Shown: piece after piece, positions 51,679 through 61,500 of the stretch
How the letters are laid out: every line of letters begins with the position of its first letter
Position numbering within the stretch: position 1 is the stretch's first letter
DNA from: Cryobacterium sp. BB307
GTDB taxonomy: Bacteria; Actinomycetota; Actinomycetes; Actinomycetales; Microbacteriaceae
Direction of reading: 5' to 3'
NCBI RefSeq assembly: GCF_012274275.1
Contig: NZ_JAANZA010000003.1
Span: 186,001-250,000 of the forward strand
DNA length: 64,000 bases
Position numbers and translations under genes: made by a program
Notes under the pieces: generated by a model
Databases searched by the model: none
Told to the model about the DNA's origin: nothing
Seen by the model: only the letters and a program-made list of their open reading frames with translations

Positions 51679-52566
51679 ATGACATTACGACTGGATCCCC
51701 GCTTCCCCCTCGTCTGGCGCAGCCCCGACAGCGCCCAGCTCGGCATCGACCGGCCGGTGGTCACGTTCGAGCATGTGCCGCTCGCCGAGGAGCGCATGCT
51801 CTACTCGCTCACGCTCGGCGCCACCCGCGGTGGCATCAGCGTCGTCGCCGCTGAAGCCGGGTACACCGAACTGCGAATTGAGCGGTTCCTCAGCGCCGTC
51901 CAACCGGCGCTGCTGCCCAAGCCACAACCGTCCGTCACGCGGTCGATCACCGTGCTCGGAACCGGCCCGACCGCCAATGCCATCGCTACGCTGATCGCCG
52001 AGTCCGGGCATCGCCCCCGAGTGGCCGGCAGCGATGTCGGCCTCGCCGCGCGCAAGGCCGACGCCGCCATCGCGCTCGCTCACTTCGTGCTCGAGCCGGA
52101 GCTCCACGGGCTGTGGCTCCGGCGCGATATCCCGCACCTGCCGGTCGTCTTCGGCGACACCAGCGTGCGCGTCGGCCCGCTGATCGAACCCGGCTTAGGT
52201 CCGTGCCTGCACTGCCTCGAGCGTCACCGCGCTGATGCCGATCCCGCCTGGCCTGCGATCGCCTCCCAGCTGCTCGGCCAACGCGGCCTCGCCGAAACGG
52301 CGATGCTGGCGGCCGAAGCCGCGAGCACCGCGGCCCGGCTGGTGCTGAACCGCTTCGCCGCGGGCCGACCCGGCACCGCCACCTCGGTGACCATCGACGC
52401 CGCCACCGGCGAGCGTCACTATCAGGCCTGGTCCAGGCATCCGGACTGCGGATGCGCCGGTGTGGACGCGATCAGCGCAACTCGGCGAGGAACCGGGACG
52501 GCTGCCGCTCGCGGCGCCGTTCCCCGCGCGCCCAGGAGAGGTGCAGCCGCCTCCGTGCCCGCGTGA
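51679..52566 (+). CDS. ThiF/TOMM-cyclodehydratase-partner-like protein
   Basis: 295 residues. A Rossmann-like middle (ITVLGTGPTANAIATLI) as in E1-type enzymes, and four zinc cysteines: GPCLHCLERH and HPDCGC. No adenylation-site Arg/Asp pattern is clear, so it may be non-catalytic. This gene lies beside uvrD2 in actinobacteria generally; its role is unknown. The last 31 residues are encoded opposite the end of uvrD2 (95 bases of overlap). Confidence 0.78.
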   Translation: MTLRLDPRFPLVWRSPDSAQLGIDRPVVTFEHVPLAEERMLYSLTLGATRGGISVVAAEAGYTELRIERFLSAVQPALLPKPQPSVTRSITVLGTGPTANAIATLIAESGHRPRVAGSDVGLAARKADAAIALAHFVLEPELHGLWLRRDIPHLPVVFGDTSVRVGPLIEPGLGPCLHCLERHRADADPAWPAIASQLLGQRGLAETAMLAAEAASTAARLVLNRFAAGRPGTATSVTIDAATGERHYQAWSRHPDCGCAGVDAISATRRGTGTAAARGAVPRAPRRGAAASVPA

Positions 52567-54133
52567 TGCCGACGTAGAGCAGCCGGCGCTCCTCGTCGAT
52601 CGCATCCTCGGTGGACGCATAGCTGATCGGCACGAGCCCCTCGGTGAGCCCGGCAATGTAGACCGTGTCCCACTCGAGGCCCTTGGCCGAGTGCAGTGTC
52701 GCGAGGGTCACCGCCTCCCGGGTCGGCTCGTGCTGCCCGGCCGCCCGCTCGAACAGCTCGTCCGCGAACGCGCGCAGGCTGGTGCCCTTCGGCTTGCCAT
52801 CGGCGAGGGTCATGAGCGCGTTCAGCGCCTCCCAGCGGTCGCGCACGGCTCGCGCCTCGGGCGGCACCTGCGTCCAGCCGAGCGAGCGCAGCACATCGCT
52901 GACCGTCTTGAACAGCGGCTCAGGGCTGCCCGCCACGGCCGAGGCGCGCAGCATCATGAGCGCCTGCTTGATCTCCGGCAGGTCGAAGAATCGCGCGCCA
53001 CCGCGCAAGTGGTAGCTGATGCCGGCGTCGTCGAGCGCCGTTCCGATCATGGAGGCCTGCACGTTGATGCGGTACAGCACCGCGATGTCCTGCGCCCGCT
53101 CGCCCGCATCCAACTGCTGCCGGATGCTCGCGGCGATCGCCCGCGCTTCCGCGGCATCCGACTGGAACGACTCGACAGTCGGCTCCACCGCGCCGGCCGG
53201 GTCGGCGACGCTGTGCAGCTCGAGCGAACCGGGACGGCCGTGCATCAGCCGGTTGGCGGTGGCGACGATCGCGGTGCTCGACCGGTAGTTGCGCTCGAGA
53301 CGCACCACGGTGGCATCCGGATGCTTGCGCTGGAAGCCGAGCAAGAACGACGGGCTTGCGCCCGCGAACGAGTAGATCGTCTGGCTGGCGTCGCCGACCA
53401 CGCACAGGTCGCGGCGGTCACCGAGCCAGAGGTCAAGCAGCTTCTGCTGCAGCGGCGAGACGTCCTGGTACTCGTCGACGACGAAGAACCGGTACTGCTC
53501 GCGCACCTGCTGCGCCACGCGCGGCTCCGAGTCGATCATCCCGGCACAGGCCAGCAGCACGTCTTCGAAATCGAGCTGACGGCGGTCGTCCTTGATGCGC
53601 TCGTAGGTGCGCTGCAGCTCGACCGCGCCGTCCGGGCCGACGGATGGCGGCAGCGCCCTGCCGCGCGCGGCCTCCGCGTACTGGTCGAGGGTCAGACCGC
53701 TGACCTTGCGCCACTCGATCTCCGCGGCGAGGTCGCGCAGCGCCGCGGTGTCGACCTTCAGCTTCAGCGTCTCCGCTGCCTGACCGAGCAGGCGAGCCTT
53801 GCCCTCCAGGATGCGCGGCATGGTGCCGCCCACGACATCCGGCCAGAAGAAGTTGAGCTGGGCAAGCGCCGCCGAGTGGAACGTGCGTGTCGACACTTCG
53901 CCCGCGCCCAGGTGCCGGAGCCTGCCGCGCAACTCGGCTGCGGCGCGGTTGGTGAAGGTCAGCGCCATCACCCGCTTGGGCGAGTACACGCCGGTCGAAA
54001 CTCCGTGCGCGATGCGGTGGGTGATCGCGCGGGTCTTGCCGGTGCCCGCTCCGGCCAGCAGCACGACCGGCCCGAGCAGGGCCTCGGCCGCGGCCCGCTG
54101 ATCGTCGTCGAGACCGGTGAGCGCGGCGCTCAC
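52472..54133 (-). CDS. uvrD2: UvrD2-type superfamily I DNA helicase
   Basis: 553 residues from GTG 54133 (overlapping the nudC stop; a longer frame starting at 54349 lies inside nudC). Motifs: Walker A GAGTGKT (about 28-34), FVVDEYQDVSPLQ, VVGDASQTIYSF, LERNYRSS, TLHSAKGLEWDTVYI, and YVGITRARRRLHLSW. A 3'-to-5' helicase for DNA repair. It lacks the HRDC and tetracysteine C-terminal domains of mycobacterial UvrD2. Coupled to nudC. Confidence 0.9.
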   Translation of the reverse strand: MSAALTGLDDDQRAAAEALLGPVVLLAGAGTGKTRAITHRIAHGVSTGVYSPKRVMALTFTNRAAAELRGRLRHLGAGEVSTRTFHSAALAQLNFFWPDVVGGTMPRILEGKARLLGQAAETLKLKVDTAALRDLAAEIEWRKVSGLTLDQYAEAARGRALPPSVGPDGAVELQRTYERIKDDRRQLDFEDVLLACAGMIDSEPRVAQQVREQYRFFVVDEYQDVSPLQQKLLDLWLGDRRDLCVVGDASQTIYSFAGASPSFLLGFQRKHPDATVVRLERNYRSSTAIVATANRLMHGRPGSLELHSVADPAGAVEPTVESFQSDAAEARAIAASIRQQLDAGERAQDIAVLYRINVQASMIGTALDDAGISYHLRGGARFFDLPEIKQALMMLRASAVAGSPEPLFKTVSDVLRSLGWTQVPPEARAVRDRWEALNALMTLADGKPKGTSLRAFADELFERAAGQHEPTREAVTLATLHSAKGLEWDTVYIAGLTEGLVPISYASTEDAIDEERRLLYVGITRARRRLHLSWARGERRRERQPSRFLAELR

Positions 54134-55086
54134 CGGTCGTCCCCGAGCGGCTCGCCGAGCCAGTGCTCGATGATCGAGCGGGCGATCGAGGTGCGGCCGG
54201 GCAGGATGATGTCGCGCGCGTCCCGCAGCTGGTCCCGCGTGAACCAGCGCAGGTCGAGGATCTCGATGCCGTCCGCCGTTGTCTCCCAGTCCTGGTTCGG
54301 GTCGGCGAGTGCCTGGAAGCCGATCATCAGCGACTGCGGAAACGGCCACGGCTGCGATCCCAAGTAGACAGGATCGATGACGCGCACGCCAGACTCCTCG
54401 AACACCTCGCGGGCGACCGCTGCCTCAAGCGACTCGCCCGGTTCGACGTAGCCCGCGAGCAGGGAGTACCGGTTCACCTCCCAGAGCGCGTTCGAGCCGA
54501 GCAGCAGGCGGTTGTCGGCATCCGTCACCGCAACGATCACCGCCGGATCGGTGCGCGGGAAGATTTCGATCGTGTCGTCTGCGCTGCGCAGCACCCAGCC
54601 CGCCTGCTCGGGCGTGAGCGGCTGTCCGGTCAGCGGCGAAAAGCGGTGGCTGCTGTGCCAGTGCGCCATGGCGACGGCCTCGACCAGCAGCCCGGCGTCG
54701 CGGTGGTCGAGCTCCGCGCCGACCGCGCGCAAGCTGCCCCAGCGCTCGTCCGGGGCGAAGTCGGCGGCGATCTCGTCGGCGAGGACTGCCGCCACGAGCG
54801 GTGTGCCGGATGGGTCGCCATCCCTCTCGGCGATCGAGCGGCCCAGGTAGACCAGCACCGCGGCATCCGGAATCTCGGCGGGAGGCAAGAGCTGCAGCCT
54901 CGGCCCATCCTCGGCGATCAGACCGCGTGCGCGCGAGATGGCGAGAACCCTGGTGCGCTCATCCGCCATGAGCTGGCCGAGCAGCTCCGGGTTGCTCCGA
55001 GACGGGTTGTCACGATCGATGTCGCCGCGCGCGAGCGGGAGGTTCGTCAGACGCGGCGTCGGTGGGAGCAATTCGGTGTGACCCAT
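54130..55086 (-). CDS. nudC: NADH pyrophosphatase (NudC-like), zinc ribbon lost
   Basis: 318 residues. Nudix box GYVEPGESLEAAVAREVFEE and the NudC-specific SQPWPFPQSLMIGF are intact; FPRTDPAVI marks the ribbon end. The four cysteines of the NudC zinc ribbon are missing: the segment reads HSSHRFSPLTGQPLT. The enzyme cleaves NAD(H) and can remove NAD caps from RNA. Loss of the ribbon may change stability or substrate. Start overlaps nothing; the stop couples to uvrD2. Confidence 0.88.
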   Translation of the reverse strand: MGHTELLPPTPRLTNLPLARGDIDRDNPSRSNPELLGQLMADERTRVLAISRARGLIAEDGPRLQLLPPAEIPDAAVLVYLGRSIAERDGDPSGTPLVAAVLADEIAADFAPDERWGSLRAVGAELDHRDAGLLVEAVAMAHWHSSHRFSPLTGQPLTPEQAGWVLRSADDTIEIFPRTDPAVIVAVTDADNRLLLGSNALWEVNRYSLLAGYVEPGESLEAAVAREVFEESGVRVIDPVYLGSQPWPFPQSLMIGFQALADPNQDWETTADGIEILDLRWFTRDQLRDARDIILPGRTSIARSIIEHWLGEPLGDDR

Positions 55087-55155
55087 CGTGTGAAAGCTGG
55101 TAACTGCGTGGCGTTGGGCCGCGGCCAGCGGGCTACGACCTACCCTGAAGTGACT

Positions 55156-56148
55156 ATGGCCAGATCACATCTCACTCTAGCCGCGCTCGCGACGGCGGCG
55201 GTGCCCGGCCTTGAGGTCTCTGGTGCCCGCGCGGTCGGTTCTGGAGTGCACGGTGACTACGAGTCGGCGCTCATCTCGGGTGCCGACGGCCGGTACTGGA
55301 TGATCCGGTTGCCCACGTCGGAACGGGCCGAAGCGGAGCAATCCGCCGACCTCGTGGCGTTGCGCGCGCTGAGCGCCGGGGTTCGCGGGCGGCTGCCTTT
55401 CGATGTGACGACCTACGCCGGCCAGACGCCGATCAGCGGCACCCGGGCCGTGGTCTACGAGTTCGTGCGGGGCCGCAAGATCGGGCTCGGCGACATTCCG
55501 GCCGGTGAGGGCCTCGCCGAATCGATCGGACGCGCGATCGCAGCCATCCATGCGCTCCCCACAAGCTTTGTGGCGGATGCCGGACTTCCCGTGCTGACCC
55601 CGGCCGACGCGCTACGCACCGTGACGACGATCATGGACCGCGCCTCGGCAACCGGGCTGGTGCCGGCGGCGCTCCTCTCCCGCTGGGAGACCGCAACAGA
55701 GGACAGCGCGCTCTGGCAGTACGCCCCGGCGGTGGTCAACGGCGCGCTCACCGCCGATTCCTTCTTGGTTGAGGGGTCGACGGTCACGGGGCTCCTCGGC
55801 TGGCAGGCGCTCAGCGTCGGCGATCCGGCCCGCGACCTGTTCTGGCTGCTCGGCTCACCGCATCCGGGAGTCGCCGACAGCGCGATCGACGCCTACCAGC
55901 TGGCGCGGGGCACTCGTGATCGCCAACTCGGGATGCGCGCGATGCTCTACGCCGAGCTCGAGCTCGCGAAGTGGCTGTTGCACGGCACCCAGGTGCGCAG
56001 CACCGAGATCGTCGACGACGCCGTCGGGATGCTGCACAACCTCCTCGACCGGGTGCAGGGCGACATGAGCCAGAAACTCACGCACGAGACCATGCCGGTG
56101 CTGGCGGTCGACGAGGTGGAGCGGCTGCTGGACAGCCGGCAGGCGTAG
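55156..56148 (+). CDS. Degenerate aminoglycoside-phosphotransferase-fold protein (likely pseudokinase)
   Basis: 330 residues. The fold is APH-like (SALISGADGRYWMIRLPTS; VVYEFVRGRKIG; IHALPTSF). The catalytic HGDxxxxN motif is replaced: VVNGALTADSFL (Asn for His, Ala for Asp, Ser for Asn at 195-203), and the metal Asp before the conserved Trp is Gly (GLLGWQALSVGDPARD). It is probably inactive as a kinase. Homologues next to nudC and uvrD2/adn genes are frequent in actinobacteria. Divergent from nudC. Confidence 0.8.
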   Translation: MARSHLTLAALATAAVPGLEVSGARAVGSGVHGDYESALISGADGRYWMIRLPTSERAEAEQSADLVALRALSAGVRGRLPFDVTTYAGQTPISGTRAVVYEFVRGRKIGLGDIPAGEGLAESIGRAIAAIHALPTSFVADAGLPVLTPADALRTVTTIMDRASATGLVPAALLSRWETATEDSALWQYAPAVVNGALTADSFLVEGSTVTGLLGWQALSVGDPARDLFWLLGSPHPGVADSAIDAYQLARGTRDRQLGMRAMLYAELELAKWLLHGTQVRSTEIVDDAVGMLHNLLDRVQGDMSQKLTHETMPVLAVDEVERLLDSRQA

Positions 56149-56158
56149 CGCCCGCCAA

Positions 56159-57469
56159 TCAGCGGGGCTGAATTGTCAGCGACCCGGCGCTGAAGCGCAG
56201 CGCCAGGCGACCCGACCGGGCCAGCACCGCGGCGATGACGATCGCAGCGATGGTGGGGACGAGTCCGCCCACGAGCGTCGCCGCGCGCACACCCCACTCG
56301 CTCGCGATCCACCCCGTGACAGGACCGCCGATGGCCTGCCCACCGAGAAGCACCATCGCGTAGAGAGACGTGACACGGCCCCGGATGGCGCGGTTCGACG
56401 ACAACTGGACCACCGACTCCGCAGTGGTGGCGAACAAGAGCCTGCAGACGCCGATGCCGACCAGGAAGAACACGAAGAAGAGCTGCGTCGGTGAGATCGC
56501 CGCACCGACGAGCATGATGCCGAACACGCCCGCGGCGAGCATGATCATCCGGAGCCGGTAGCCGGTGCGCCGGGTGGAGAGCAGCGCCCCGGCGAATGCG
56601 CCGAGGGCCGCGGCCGAGCTGAACAGCCCGTACCCGGGCGCGCCGGAATCGAACACGTCGTCCGCGAACGCGACGAGAAGCACTGGGAGGTTCATGCCGA
56701 ACGTCGCCACGAACGCGAGCATCAGAATCGGCCAGATGATGGTCGGCTTGCGCTTCGCGTAGCGAATCGCTTCACGGATCTGACCCTTGGCCCTCTTCGC
56801 AACCACGGTCGGCAGCAGTTCGGAGCCGCGCATGCTCAGCAGGGTGATCACGACCACCGCCGCGGCAAGCACGTTGACGCCGATCGACCAGCCGGCGCCG
56901 ACCAGGGCGATCAGCACACCGCTGATCGCCGGGCCGAGCATCCCGCCGAGGTGGAAGATCGATGCGTTGACGCTGATCGCGTTGCCGAGCCGCTGGTTGC
57001 CGACCATTTCGGTGACGAACACGGCCCTGGCCGGCCCTTCAACCACCGCGAGCAGGCCGAGCACGAGCGTGATCGCAAACACGTGCACGACCGTGACGAC
57101 CTCGAGGAGCGTCAGCGCCGCGAGGACGCCGCTCGCGACAGCCGTGCTGGACTGGGTGATCACGAGCAGCCGCCGCTTCGGAAAGCGGTCGGCGATGAGC
57201 CCGCCCAGCGGGCCGAAGAGCAGGGTCGGTCCGAACTGCAGGGCGACGACGAGACCGACGAGCAGCACGCTGCCGGTGAGTTCGAAGACGAGCCAGTCGA
57301 TGGCGATTCGCATCGCCCAGCCGGATGTCGTCGAGATGGCGTGGGCCGTCACGTAGAGCCGGTAGTTGTGGATGCGCAGCGAACTGAACGTGTCCCGCCA
57401 TTGCGGGCGCTGGGTCAGCACAGGGATCGGCGCGGTCGCGGCCTCGTCGAGGTCGTGATCCGGTGCCAT
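56159..57469 (-). CDS. MFS transporter (EntS/MFS_3 type)
   Basis: 436 residues, twelve helices. Conserved MFS motif in LIADRFPKRRLL (motif A) between helices 2 and 3, and VEGPARAVFVTEMVG typical of the MFS_3 exporter group. The start is ATG 57469 (a GTG lies directly before). Exports an unknown compound, perhaps a drug or siderophore. Divergent from the LysR regulator, which probably controls it. Confidence 0.85.
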   Translation of the reverse strand: MAPDHDLDEAATAPIPVLTQRPQWRDTFSSLRIHNYRLYVTAHAISTTSGWAMRIAIDWLVFELTGSVLLVGLVVALQFGPTLLFGPLGGLIADRFPKRRLLVITQSSTAVASGVLAALTLLEVVTVVHVFAITLVLGLLAVVEGPARAVFVTEMVGNQRLGNAISVNASIFHLGGMLGPAISGVLIALVGAGWSIGVNVLAAAVVVITLLSMRGSELLPTVVAKRAKGQIREAIRYAKRKPTIIWPILMLAFVATFGMNLPVLLVAFADDVFDSGAPGYGLFSSAAALGAFAGALLSTRRTGYRLRMIMLAAGVFGIMLVGAAISPTQLFFVFFLVGIGVCRLLFATTAESVVQLSSNRAIRGRVTSLYAMVLLGGQAIGGPVTGWIASEWGVRAATLVGGLVPTIAAIVIAAVLARSGRLALRFSAGSLTIQPR

Positions 57470-57555
57470 CACCCCACCGTATGCTGGCCGCGATCATTGA
57501 TCATCGTTATCGTGGTTATAAGTCGCATTGTGTTTCGTAATGAGGGGGGACGCGC

Positions 57556-58398
57556 GTGTTCGATCCCGTGCTGCTTAAGACGTTCATCTCCGTTGCGGAG
57601 ACCCTCAGCTTCACCAACGCCGGCGCGCTGCTCGGCCTGAGTCAGCCCACCGTGAGCCAGCACATCCGGAAGCTGGAGAAGGCCGCAGGCCGGCACCTGA
57701 TCACGCGGGACACCCGCGACGTCCGGCTCACCGACAACGGCGACGCTCTGCTCGGGTTCGCGCGCACGATCCTCGCCGCGCACGACGATGCCGCGAGTTA
57801 CTTCACCGGCTCGGCGATGCGCGGGCGGCTCCGGTTCGGCTCGGCCGACGACCTCGCGCTCACCCAACTCCCCCAGGTGCTGCGAGAGTTCCGGCAGCTC
57901 TACCCGCACATCAACCTGGAGCTCACGGTGAGTCAGAGCTCAGCACTCATGCGCCGGCTGCAGGCCGGCCAGCTGGACCTGGTCTTCGTCAAGCAGGAAC
58001 CGGGCAGCACGGTCGGCCGGCTGGTGAGGCGAGACCGGATGGTGTGGGTCATGCATCCGAGCGTGACAATCGACCCGGATGCGCCGCTGCCGCTCATCGT
58101 GTACCAGTCGCCGAGTCTCAGCAGGCAGCTGTCCATTCAGGCGCTCGAGGACAACGGCCGCACCTGGCGCATCACCTGCAACGTCAAGGAAGTCAACGGC
58201 GCGCTCGCTGCCACCAGGGCCGGCATCGGCATCGCGGTGTTTCCGCAGTCGCTCATCCCGTCGGACCTGGTCCAGGTGCCGAGCGGCGCGGACTTGCCGC
58301 AGCTGGGTGATATCGACTTCGCGCTGGTGGCGGGCCCGAAGGCGGCCACCGACGCGGTGGAGGCGCTGACCGCGGCGATCATGCGCGCTGGCGCCTAG
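57556..58398 (+). CDS. LysR family transcriptional regulator
   Basis: 280 residues, GTG start. N-terminal winged helix: FISVAETLSFTNAGALLGLSQPTVSQHIRKLE, then a periplasmic-binding-type effector domain with two lobes. The 86 bases between it and the MFS gene contain an AT-rich stretch (TTATCGTGGTTATAAG near 57506) fitting a LysR site. Likely activates the divergent MFS gene and represses itself. Confidence 0.87.
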   Translation: MFDPVLLKTFISVAETLSFTNAGALLGLSQPTVSQHIRKLEKAAGRHLITRDTRDVRLTDNGDALLGFARTILAAHDDAASYFTGSAMRGRLRFGSADDLALTQLPQVLREFRQLYPHINLELTVSQSSALMRRLQAGQLDLVFVKQEPGSTVGRLVRRDRMVWVMHPSVTIDPDAPLPLIVYQSPSLSRQLSIQALEDNGRTWRITCNVKEVNGALAATRAGIGIAVFPQSLIPSDLVQVPSGADLPQLGDIDFALVAGPKAATDAVEALTAAIMRAGA

Positions 58399-58400
58399 GG

Positions 58401-58506
58401 GACGCCCTGTGCAGGACATTCCTCGTTGTGCAGGACATCCAGCCATGTCGCAGGGCGTTTGTTGAGGCCTGGGCTCAGATTGGGTAGAAAGTCCTGCATA
58501 ACGAGG
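58401..58506. repeat. Intergenic palindromic repeat, family D
   Basis: Nested inverted repeats after the LysR gene: ACGCCCTG (58402-58409) with CAGGGCGT (58451-58458), and CCTCGTTGTGCAGGAC (58421-58436) with GTCCTGCATAACGAGG (58491-58506), one mismatch. TGTGCAGGACAT also occurs twice as a direct repeat (58409 and 58428). It sits between the LysR gene and the end of adnB. Confidence 0.7.
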
Positions 58507-58535
58507 GAGGATCTCGGCAGGCTCGATCACCGGGG

Positions 58536-61500
58536 TCAGCGAGGCGGCTGGGTGGTGCGCCGCCAGAGGGCGCGCAGCTCTTCCTCGTCGAAAAGGCGGT
58601 CCGGTTCGAGGATCAGGTCATCGGCCACGTAGTAGAACACCGCATCCACCAGCGACGGGTCGATGCCCTTCCAGCGGGCAAACGCCAGCCGGTACAGGGC
58701 GAGCTGCAGTTGCCGCAGCTCCAGCTCCTCGGCCGACTTCGGAGCCTTCCCGGTCTTCCAGTCGACAACCCGGAACCGCCCGTCCTGCTCATAGACCGCG
58801 TCGATCTTGCAGATGACGATCCGGTCCTCGAACGGGAGGTGCAGCTCGCGCTCGACCTCCACCGGCTTCAGGCTCGCGAACGGCGACCGCTCGAAAATCT
58901 CCTGCAGCCGCGCCAGCTGCTCCTGCTCGACGCCGACGTCATCCGGGTCCAGTCCAAAATCGAGCGAGTCGATGAGTTCGCTGGCCGCCCCCAGGCCGGA
59001 GCGCTCCTCCACCCACGAGTGGAAAAGGGTTCCCAGCCTGGTCGCCCTGTACGGCCGGGCGGGCATCGGTCGGCGGAGTTCCTCGGCGACGGATGCCGGG
59101 TCCGTCACATAATCCTTGAACCGCGACGCGGAGATGCGGACCGGCAGCTCGGTGAGCCCACCCGCCTGCTCCAGCCGGCGTCGCTCCTCGAGCAGCAGGT
59201 CCAGGTACGACTCCCATTGGCCGGCGGCGCCCGGCCGTGCCGCGCGCACCAGGTCGGCGGCACGCTCGAGCGTCGGTCGCCGGCCGCCGAGCGGGTCGAG
59301 CGGCCACACCATCAGGTTGATCTCGTCGCCGAGCGGGTTCTCGTCGTTCTCCGGCGCGTCGGGCAACTGCCCGATTGTCCCGCGCTCGGCGAGTTCGCAC
59401 AGGAACCGGCTCGGCTCGCACTTCTTCGAGCCGGTCGACCAGAACGAACCGGTCAGCAGCAACGTGTGCCGCGCGCGGGTGACAGCAACGTACGCGAGCC
59501 GGCGCTCCTCGAGGCCGCTGTGCTCGCGAACATCGGCGTTGAACGCCTTGCACGCGTCGCTGATCTCCTTGCGGGTCGTCGCGGTGCGCCAGTCGAGCAT
59601 CGGCAGCTCCGCCGCGTCACCCCGGAACTCATACGGAAGGTTTCCGAACGCGAGCCAGCCGTTGTAGCCATCCTTGGACCGGGAGGGAAGGTCGCCCTCG
59701 ACCAGTCGCGGCACGACCACGTGGTCCCACTCGAGTCCCTTCGCACCGTGGATGGTGAGCAGCTGCACCGTTCCCGGCTCGGGCTCCTCTGGCCGAGGCG
59801 ACAGGCCGTCACGCCACTCCGCCTCGCGAAGCCAGGCCAGGAAACCGGTGAGCCCGGCCACCTCGCTCACCGAAAGGTAGTCGTGCAGCGCGCCCATGAG
59901 CGCTTCCATGTTGGCGTTACCGAGCGGGCGGGTCTCGTTGGCTGTCGTCTCGATGTCGAGCATGAGTTCCTGCTCGACGAGTGTGACGAAGTCGACCAGG
60001 TCGAGGGTCGACCGCGAGCGCAACGCGGCCAGCGTTCGGCCGGCGTCGCGCAGCCGCTCCAACCCGGCCGCACTGAAGGCGGCGAGTTGGCTGTGCCCGT
60101 CGGTTGCGGTCGCGACGAAGTCGAGCGCGTCGACGATGGACCCGCCCTCCCCCTCGGCGACGGATGCGCGCAGCTTCTGGTTGGTCTCGTCGTCGTACGG
60201 CTGCTGCGCGAGGTCACGCGCGCGCAACCAGGACGCAACCCGACTGAGCGTGTGCAGGTCCTTCACCCCGATGCGCCAGCGCGCGCCGGCAAGCAGGCGG
60301 ACCAGCTCGGATCCCGCGCTGGGGTCGCTGATGACCGTCAGCGCGCACACCAGGTCGGCGATCTCCGGCTCGGCCACCAGTCCCCCTATGCCCAGCACGT
60401 GGAACGGGACACCGCGTCTGCGCAGCGCCTCGATGAAGAACCGCTGGGTCGCGCGCGCCCGGAACAGCATCGCCGCCGTGGGTGGCCTCGCGCCGTCCGA
60501 CGTCGCGAGTTTGTCCTTCAACCACAGGGCCGCCGCGTCGGCTTCCTGCCTGACGTCCTCGACGAACAGCGACTCGATCGGAAAGTACGTTGCCACCGGG
60601 CTCGGCGTCAGCGGCTCGACCCGCACCCGGGTGGCCGCCACGAGCGGTTCGACCAGCGTGTTCGCCGCGGAGAGGATGCGGTGCCCGTTGCGCCAGCTCG
60701 TGCTGAGCGCGAACTGGCCGAAACTGGCATCGCCGGTGAACTGCTCACCGAACGACTCGAGGTTCGCGGCGCTGGCACCGCGCCATCCGTAGATCGACTG
60801 GTTGGGGTCGCCGACCGCCATCACGGCGTGCCCGGCGAACAGTTCGGACAGCAGCCAGGTCTGCACCGTGCTCGTGTCCTGGTACTCATCGAGCAGCACG
60901 ACCTTGAAGCGCCCGCGCAGTTCGTCGCGCACCTTCGGCACCCGGCGGACGATCTCCAGCGCGAGCGCCACCTGGTCGGAGTACTGCACGAAGCCGCGCT
61001 CGAGCTTCACCTCTGCGAACCGCTTCGCCAGGTCGAGCAGGACGGGCAGCGCGCCGACATTGCGGATGAACTTCACCGCATCCTTGTAGTCGAAGCGTGT
61101 CCCGTTGGGCAGTTCCTCGAGGGCGGCGAACCGCTCGGCGAACGCGCGAACCTCGTCGGGGTCGGCGATGTTCTCGCTCAGCGCGCTGCTGAGGGCGAGC
61201 ACCGCCTTGGTCACAGGGTCGACGTTGCGCTCGAGATCAGGCAGGCGCTCGTCGTCACTGCCCAGCACCACCGACCGGGCGAGCTGCCACGCCGACGCCT
61301 CACCGAGCACCGCGCTGTCCGCTTCCCGGCCGATCAGCACCGCGTGGTCGCTGTAGATCGAGTTCGCGAATGCGTTGTAGGTGGCGACCACCGGCGGGTC
61401 GAGCGGGTCGAAGCTGTGCGGGACGAGACCCTTGTCGGCGAGTTGCCCGATGCGGGTGCGGATGCGCGCGGCCAGTTCCCCCGCTGCCTTGCGCGTGAAG

